Assembly (NCBI GenBank): GCA_022616575.1
Contig: JAKEEN010000097.1
Coordinates: forward strand, 1-8,272
Source of the DNA: Flammeovirgaceae bacterium
GTDB lineage: Bacteria; Bacteroidota; Bacteroidia; Cytophagales; Cyclobacteriaceae
Reading direction: 5' to 3'
Length of the DNA: 8,272 bases
Shown one piece after another: positions 5,325 through 8,272 of this stretch. The position numbers and the translations under genes were made by a program. The first letter of the stretch is position 1. Each line of letters begins with the position of its first letter. Below the pieces are notes generated by a model. The model did no database searches and was not told the origin of the DNA. It worked only from the letters and a program-made list of their open reading frames with translations.

Positions 5325-6440
5325 ATGGAATTACTGAGTTTTATCATTTGGAACGGGAGTCCCGAGATTTTTTCTTTTCCAAATCCATTCATGGATGGAC
5401 AATTTGGTTTGCGTTGGTACGGATTGCTTTTCGCATCAGGTTTTTTGATCAGCCAACAGTTACTTTACTTCATTTACAAAAAAGAAGGCAAGCCTGAGAA
5501 AGATGTTGATACGCTAACGATATACATGGTAGTTGCCACCGTTATCGGTGCTAGGCTGGGCCATGTTCTCTTTTATGAGCCCGAACGATACCTATCAAAT
5601 CCGCTCGATATCTTGAAAGTATGGGAAGGTGGCTTGGCCAGTCATGGCGCTGCTGTCGGCATTTTATTCGCGCTTTGGTTATACGGAAGGAAAAAGAAAC
5701 CCGGCCAGTCCTATCTTCAGGTTGTTGACAGGATTGTAATTTTAGTGGCGATGACCGGGGCATTGATCCGAATCGGTAATTATTTCAATTCAGAAATTAT
5801 TGGAAAACCGACAAACTCAGGATATGGAGTTGTTTTCACTCGTTATGTTACTGAAATTATTGAGAACGATGGATTTGTAAAGTCAGTAAGCTTTGCCAAA
5901 GGCGATCCTGCCAATGTGCATGAAGGTTATCCTGCTATTAAAATTCTCATAGAGTTCAAAGGAGGCGGAACAGTAGATGAAGCATCCGCTCATAACTATT
6001 TACAGGGCAGAGTAACCAGTTTGTTCAGTTTCAACCCCTACATCCGTGAACACATTCACAATGAAGGCAATCTAGACTATGGAATCGCTCCGCTTGAAAA
6101 TGGCCAGCTTGGTGCGGTGATCAACACACATGGTATTCCGCGCCATCCGTCACAACTTTACGAAGCCTTCTCGTGTATCTTGTTATTCGCTTTTTTATGG
6201 TGGATTTGGAGCAGGCAGAAGGAAAATCTTCCACCAGGCAAGCTTCTGGGGATTTTCCTGATAGTCTGTTTCGGCCTCAGGTTTATATATGAATTCCTGA
6301 AAGAAAACCAGGTTGACTTCGAAAATGAGCTTCCGCTCAACATGGGACAATGGTTGAGTATACCTTTAGTACTCCTGGGGGTATATATACTGTGGAGATC
6401 GTACAAAAATCAGCCGGCCATATCAAAAGTCGGTGAGTAA
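5325..6440 (+). CDS. lgt: Prolipoprotein diacylglyceryl transferase
   Basis: Inner-membrane enzyme that moves diacylglycerol from phosphatidylglycerol to the lipobox cysteine of prolipoproteins, the first lipoprotein maturation step. It has 371 residues with several hydrophobic membrane segments (about 31-52, 64-84, 104-120, 133-148, 283-298, 307-323, 344-357). Family landmarks: GLRWYGLLFASGF (28-40), GGLASHGAAVG (102-112) with His107 matching E. coli His103, the signature RIGNYFNSEIIG (149-160) with Arg149 matching Arg143, and RHPSQLYEA (273-281) with Arg273 matching Arg239. Between Arg149 and Arg273 are 124 residues, against roughly 96 in E. coli, so the periplasmic head region is enlarged. 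The ATG at 5325 is preferred over an in-frame TTG at 5316 because the TTG lies in a perfect -7 promoter box. The Omp85 gene follows after 32 bp and is probably co-transcribed. Confidence 0.97.
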   Translation: MELLSFIIWNGSPEIFSFPNPFMDGQFGLRWYGLLFASGFLISQQLLYFIYKKEGKPEKDVDTLTIYMVVATVIGARLGHVLFYEPERYLSNPLDILKVWEGGLASHGAAVGILFALWLYGRKKKPGQSYLQVVDRIVILVAMTGALIRIGNYFNSEIIGKPTNSGYGVVFTRYVTEIIENDGFVKSVSFAKGDPANVHEGYPAIKILIEFKGGGTVDEASAHNYLQGRVTSLFSFNPYIREHIHNEGNLDYGIAPLENGQLGAVINTHGIPRHPSQLYEAFSCILLFAFLWWIWSRQKENLPPGKLLGIFLIVCFGLRFIYEFLKENQVDFENELPLNMGQWLSIPLVLLGVYILWRSYKNQPAISKVGE

Positions 6441-6472
6441 ACGTTTTGAAGAGAAGGATAGTCTTAATGTAA

Positions 6473-7918
6473 ATGATTAAATGGAGTGTACCGATATTCA
6501 TTTTATTGGTCATCAAAACCACAAGCACATGGGCGGGTGGTTTTGATGCAGACTCCATCAAGCGCAAAAAAATAGTTTATCCCAACGATTCGCTGGGCAA
6601 GTATGTGATGGTTAACCGTCTATTCGTAACCGGAAACCGGGTAACGCGCGACCAGATAATTTTGCGCGAGCTTACCCTAAAATCGGGGGATGTCATTTAT
6701 AGTCTTGACCTCCCCGATATACTAAAACAAGACGAACGAAAAATATTTAACACCCGACTTTTCAATACCGTTGAAGTACGTACGCTCGAACTAGAACCAA
6801 ACAAAGTGGATATCCTGGTGGAGGTACACGAGCGCTGGTACACCTTTCCTGTCCCTATTTTTTCGCTTTCTGATAGAAACTTTAATGAGTGGTGGGAAAC
6901 CTATAATCATGATTTCAGGCGAACGAACTACGGATTAAGACTCTATCAATATAATATGCGCGGTAGAAATGAGACTTTACGACTTACCGCACAATTTGGA
7001 TTTCAGCGCTTGTTCGAACTGAGTTATCGAATGCCGTACATCGACAAAAAACAAAAGCATGGGTTGGTTTTTGATTTTGCCTATTTTGAAAACAAGAATC
7101 TCGCCTACCAAACACTCGACCATAAACTTGAATTCAAAAAATCGAGCGACCTGTTGAGAACCGTGCGTAAAGTTGGCCTTAGCTATACCTTTAGAAATTC
7201 ATTTTATCAAAACCACTTACTTCAGATTGCCCACTCAGAAGCCCAGATAAGTGATTCAGTCAAATTACTAAATGAAAATTATTTGCGGGAAAACACAATC
7301 CAATCATTTACCTCCGTATCGTATCATTTTAATTACGACAGAAGAGATATTGCCTTTTATCCGCTGCGGGGACACTACTTATCTATTATGGCGCAACAAA
7401 GTGGACTAAGTTCATCTGAAGATTTAAACAAAACAGAAGTAAATCTTCTGTTTACCAAATATTCTGACTTAAAAAACAACTGGTTTTTGTCGAATTACTC
7501 ATTGCTTTACATGAGCACGGAAGATCAAATTCCTTACTACAACTTTAGTGCTTTAGGTTACTATAAGAGGTTTGTTCGTGGGTATGAAATATATGTTATT
7601 GAAGGCCCTCAATACTTCCTCAATAAAACTACGCTTAAGAAAAGAGTCTTCTCGCAACGTTGGACATGGAACCGTGCCCCCCTTGATCAATTCAGGCACA
7701 TGCCTCTTGAAATTTATCTCAAAGCCTATGCGGATTTCGGGTACGTAAAGAATTATGAAGGCTACACACTAAGTAACAGACTCAGCAATAAATTAATTTC
7801 GGGTGCAGGCACGGGTATTGATATTGTTGGTTCTTATGATGTGGTGATTCGCCTTGAGTACACGTTTAATGCGGAAGGCGATAATGGATTGTTCATCCAT
7901 CTTAAAAAAGAATTCTAA
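6473..7918 (+). CDS. BamA/TamA-like Omp85 outer-membrane protein with one POTRA domain
   Basis: A 481-residue outer-membrane barrel protein. Residues 1-22 are a signal peptide with a hydrophobic core (PIFILLVI). Residues about 44-119 form one POTRA domain: VMVNRLFVTGNRVTRDQIIL, then a RELTLKSGD turn and a DILVEVHER strand. The rest is a beta-barrel rich in alternating aromatic strands. It contains the Omp85 segment YDRRDIAFYPLRG (288-300), VRGYE (368-372), which matches the VRGY/F loop inside Omp85 barrels, and a C-terminal Phe that serves as an outer-membrane sorting signal. BamA proper has five POTRAs in most bacteria and is longer, so this is not bamA. It may insert or export a subset of envelope proteins, but the substrate is unknown. 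Start chosen for the signal peptide. A purine-rich GAAGAGAAGGA (6448-6458) lies 14 bp upstream, too far for a normal ribosome site. Confidence 0.85.
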   Translation: MIKWSVPIFILLVIKTTSTWAGGFDADSIKRKKIVYPNDSLGKYVMVNRLFVTGNRVTRDQIILRELTLKSGDVIYSLDLPDILKQDERKIFNTRLFNTVEVRTLELEPNKVDILVEVHERWYTFPVPIFSLSDRNFNEWWETYNHDFRRTNYGLRLYQYNMRGRNETLRLTAQFGFQRLFELSYRMPYIDKKQKHGLVFDFAYFENKNLAYQTLDHKLEFKKSSDLLRTVRKVGLSYTFRNSFYQNHLLQIAHSEAQISDSVKLLNENYLRENTIQSFTSVSYHFNYDRRDIAFYPLRGHYLSIMAQQSGLSSSEDLNKTEVNLLFTKYSDLKNNWFLSNYSLLYMSTEDQIPYYNFSALGYYKRFVRGYEIYVIEGPQYFLNKTTLKKRVFSQRWTWNRAPLDQFRHMPLEIYLKAYADFGYVKNYEGYTLSNRLSNKLISGAGTGIDIVGSYDVVIRLEYTFNAEGDNGLFIHLKKEF

Positions 7919-7929
7919 ATAAGCTGTTA

Positions 7930-7961
7930 TTTCACTTTCTAAATTTATTAGTTTAGTGAAA
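7930..7961. repeat. AT-rich inverted repeat between Omp85 gene and next gene
   Basis: TTTCACT (7930-7936) is perfectly complementary to AGTGAAA (7955-7961). Inside it CTAA (7939-7942) can pair with TTAG (7948-7951), leaving small bulges and a 5-nt loop. It begins 11 bp after the Omp85 stop. What follows is T-rich but has no continuous T-run, so it is at most a weak terminator. It could also be a structured leader or an operator for the next gene, whose TTG start lies 15 bp downstream. Confidence 0.4.
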
Positions 7962-7975
7962 AACTTATTCTTTGT

Positions 7976-8272
7976 TTGAAACGTCTACCCTTCGCCCTTC
8001 TTTTTGTAATCTCAATCCAAGGATTTTCTCAGAGTGTATCAGGTTTTATGGGGGCTTCCTCCAAAGGAATGGGAAATGCTACCGCTTGCTTAGAAGGAGA
8101 ATGGTCATTGTTAAATAACATTGGAGGACTCGCCTCGATACAAAATCCTGTTATCGCTGCTTCCTTTGATGTTCATCCGCAACTGGAAGCCGCTAACCGG
8201 ACAGCTTTTGTTTTTGCAATGCCGGTGAAAATCGGGGTTGCTGGTATCTCTGCCTTTCGGTTTGGTGATAAC
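7976..8272 (+). CDS. Probable secreted beta-barrel protein, PorV/PorQ- or FadL-like (cut by window edge)
   Basis: Open to the window end for 99 codons. The first 19 residues, MKRLPFALLFVISIQGFSQ if TTG is read as Met, form a clean signal peptide: basic n-region, hydrophobic core and a GFSQ cleavage site typical of Bacteroidota. The mature start, GFMGASSKGMGNATACLEGEW (residues 23-43) followed by LLNNIGGLASI, resembles the N-terminus of PorV/PorQ and FadL-type barrels. In those, a GxxGMGxA segment precedes an NPAGLA-like turn that sits near the barrel plug. The following stretch alternates short hydrophobic strands. PorV and PorQ belong to the type IX secretion system, but this fragment alone does not justify that role. 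The start is TTG at 7976: no ATG or GTG occurs in frame before the signal peptide, and the upstream in-frame stop is at 7949-7951. Later ATGs would remove the signal peptide. Confidence 0.6.
   Translation, partial: MKRLPFALLFVISIQGFSQSVSGFMGASSKGMGNATACLEGEWSLLNNIGGLASIQNPVIAASFDVHPQLEAANRTAFVFAMPVKIGVAGISAFRFGDN

Noticed and set aside
6337..6567. Minus-strand frame across the lgt-Omp85 junction
   Set aside because: It overlaps two confident genes and has no recognisable domain or promoter.

Overview
The window is an ordinary-looking stretch of housekeeping genes from a member of the Bacteroidota, probably of the Cytophagales. The family-level clues are an IPExxxVDY-type protein (a family I know only from Bacteroidota) beside pyruvate kinase and the acpP-fabF-rnc cluster, A-rich translation starts without clear Shine-Dalgarno sites, promoter candidates of the TTTG / TAnnTTTG type used by this phylum, a two-domain glutamine-dependent NAD synthetase, and outer-membrane proteins of the Omp85 and PorV/FadL-like kinds. 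The order-level guess is weaker and rests on overall character only.

Layout. On the minus strand, the left edge cuts pyruvate kinase (pyk, first 149 codons present), preceded by a small IPExxxVDY protein gene. A 116-bp divergent region (899-1014) carries a good promoter candidate for the plus-strand genes. These are acpP, fabF, rnc, nadE, lgt, a BamA/TamA-like Omp85 gene with one POTRA domain, and the first 99 codons of a probable secreted beta-barrel protein that runs off the right edge. All seven plus-strand genes are co-directional. acpP-fabF are 28 bp apart, rnc-nadE abut exactly (TAA then ATG), and lgt-Omp85 are 32 bp apart. No gene-free stretch exceeds about 120 bp.

How the genes fit together. 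acpP and fabF give the acyl carrier and condensing enzyme of fatty acid synthesis. rnc processes structured RNA, nadE finishes NAD synthesis, and lgt puts the diacylglycerol on prolipoproteins. The last two genes encode cell-envelope proteins. The set is an envelope and central-metabolism neighbourhood rather than a single pathway.

The most unusual structure is non-coding. The fabF-rnc and nadE-lgt gaps are each filled by a member of the same ~86-bp inverted-repeat family. Each arm is four 7-bp units of the GTTAATC / GATTAAC type, arranged head to head around a ~30-bp non-conserved centre. Both start at or on the upstream stop codon and end shortly before the next start codon. A separate, GC-rich CCTGCC/GGCAGG palindrome lies inside the 5' end of nadE and is translated into a short N-terminal extension. 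I see no phage, CRISPR, tRNA, rRNA or transposase gene, and no defence system.
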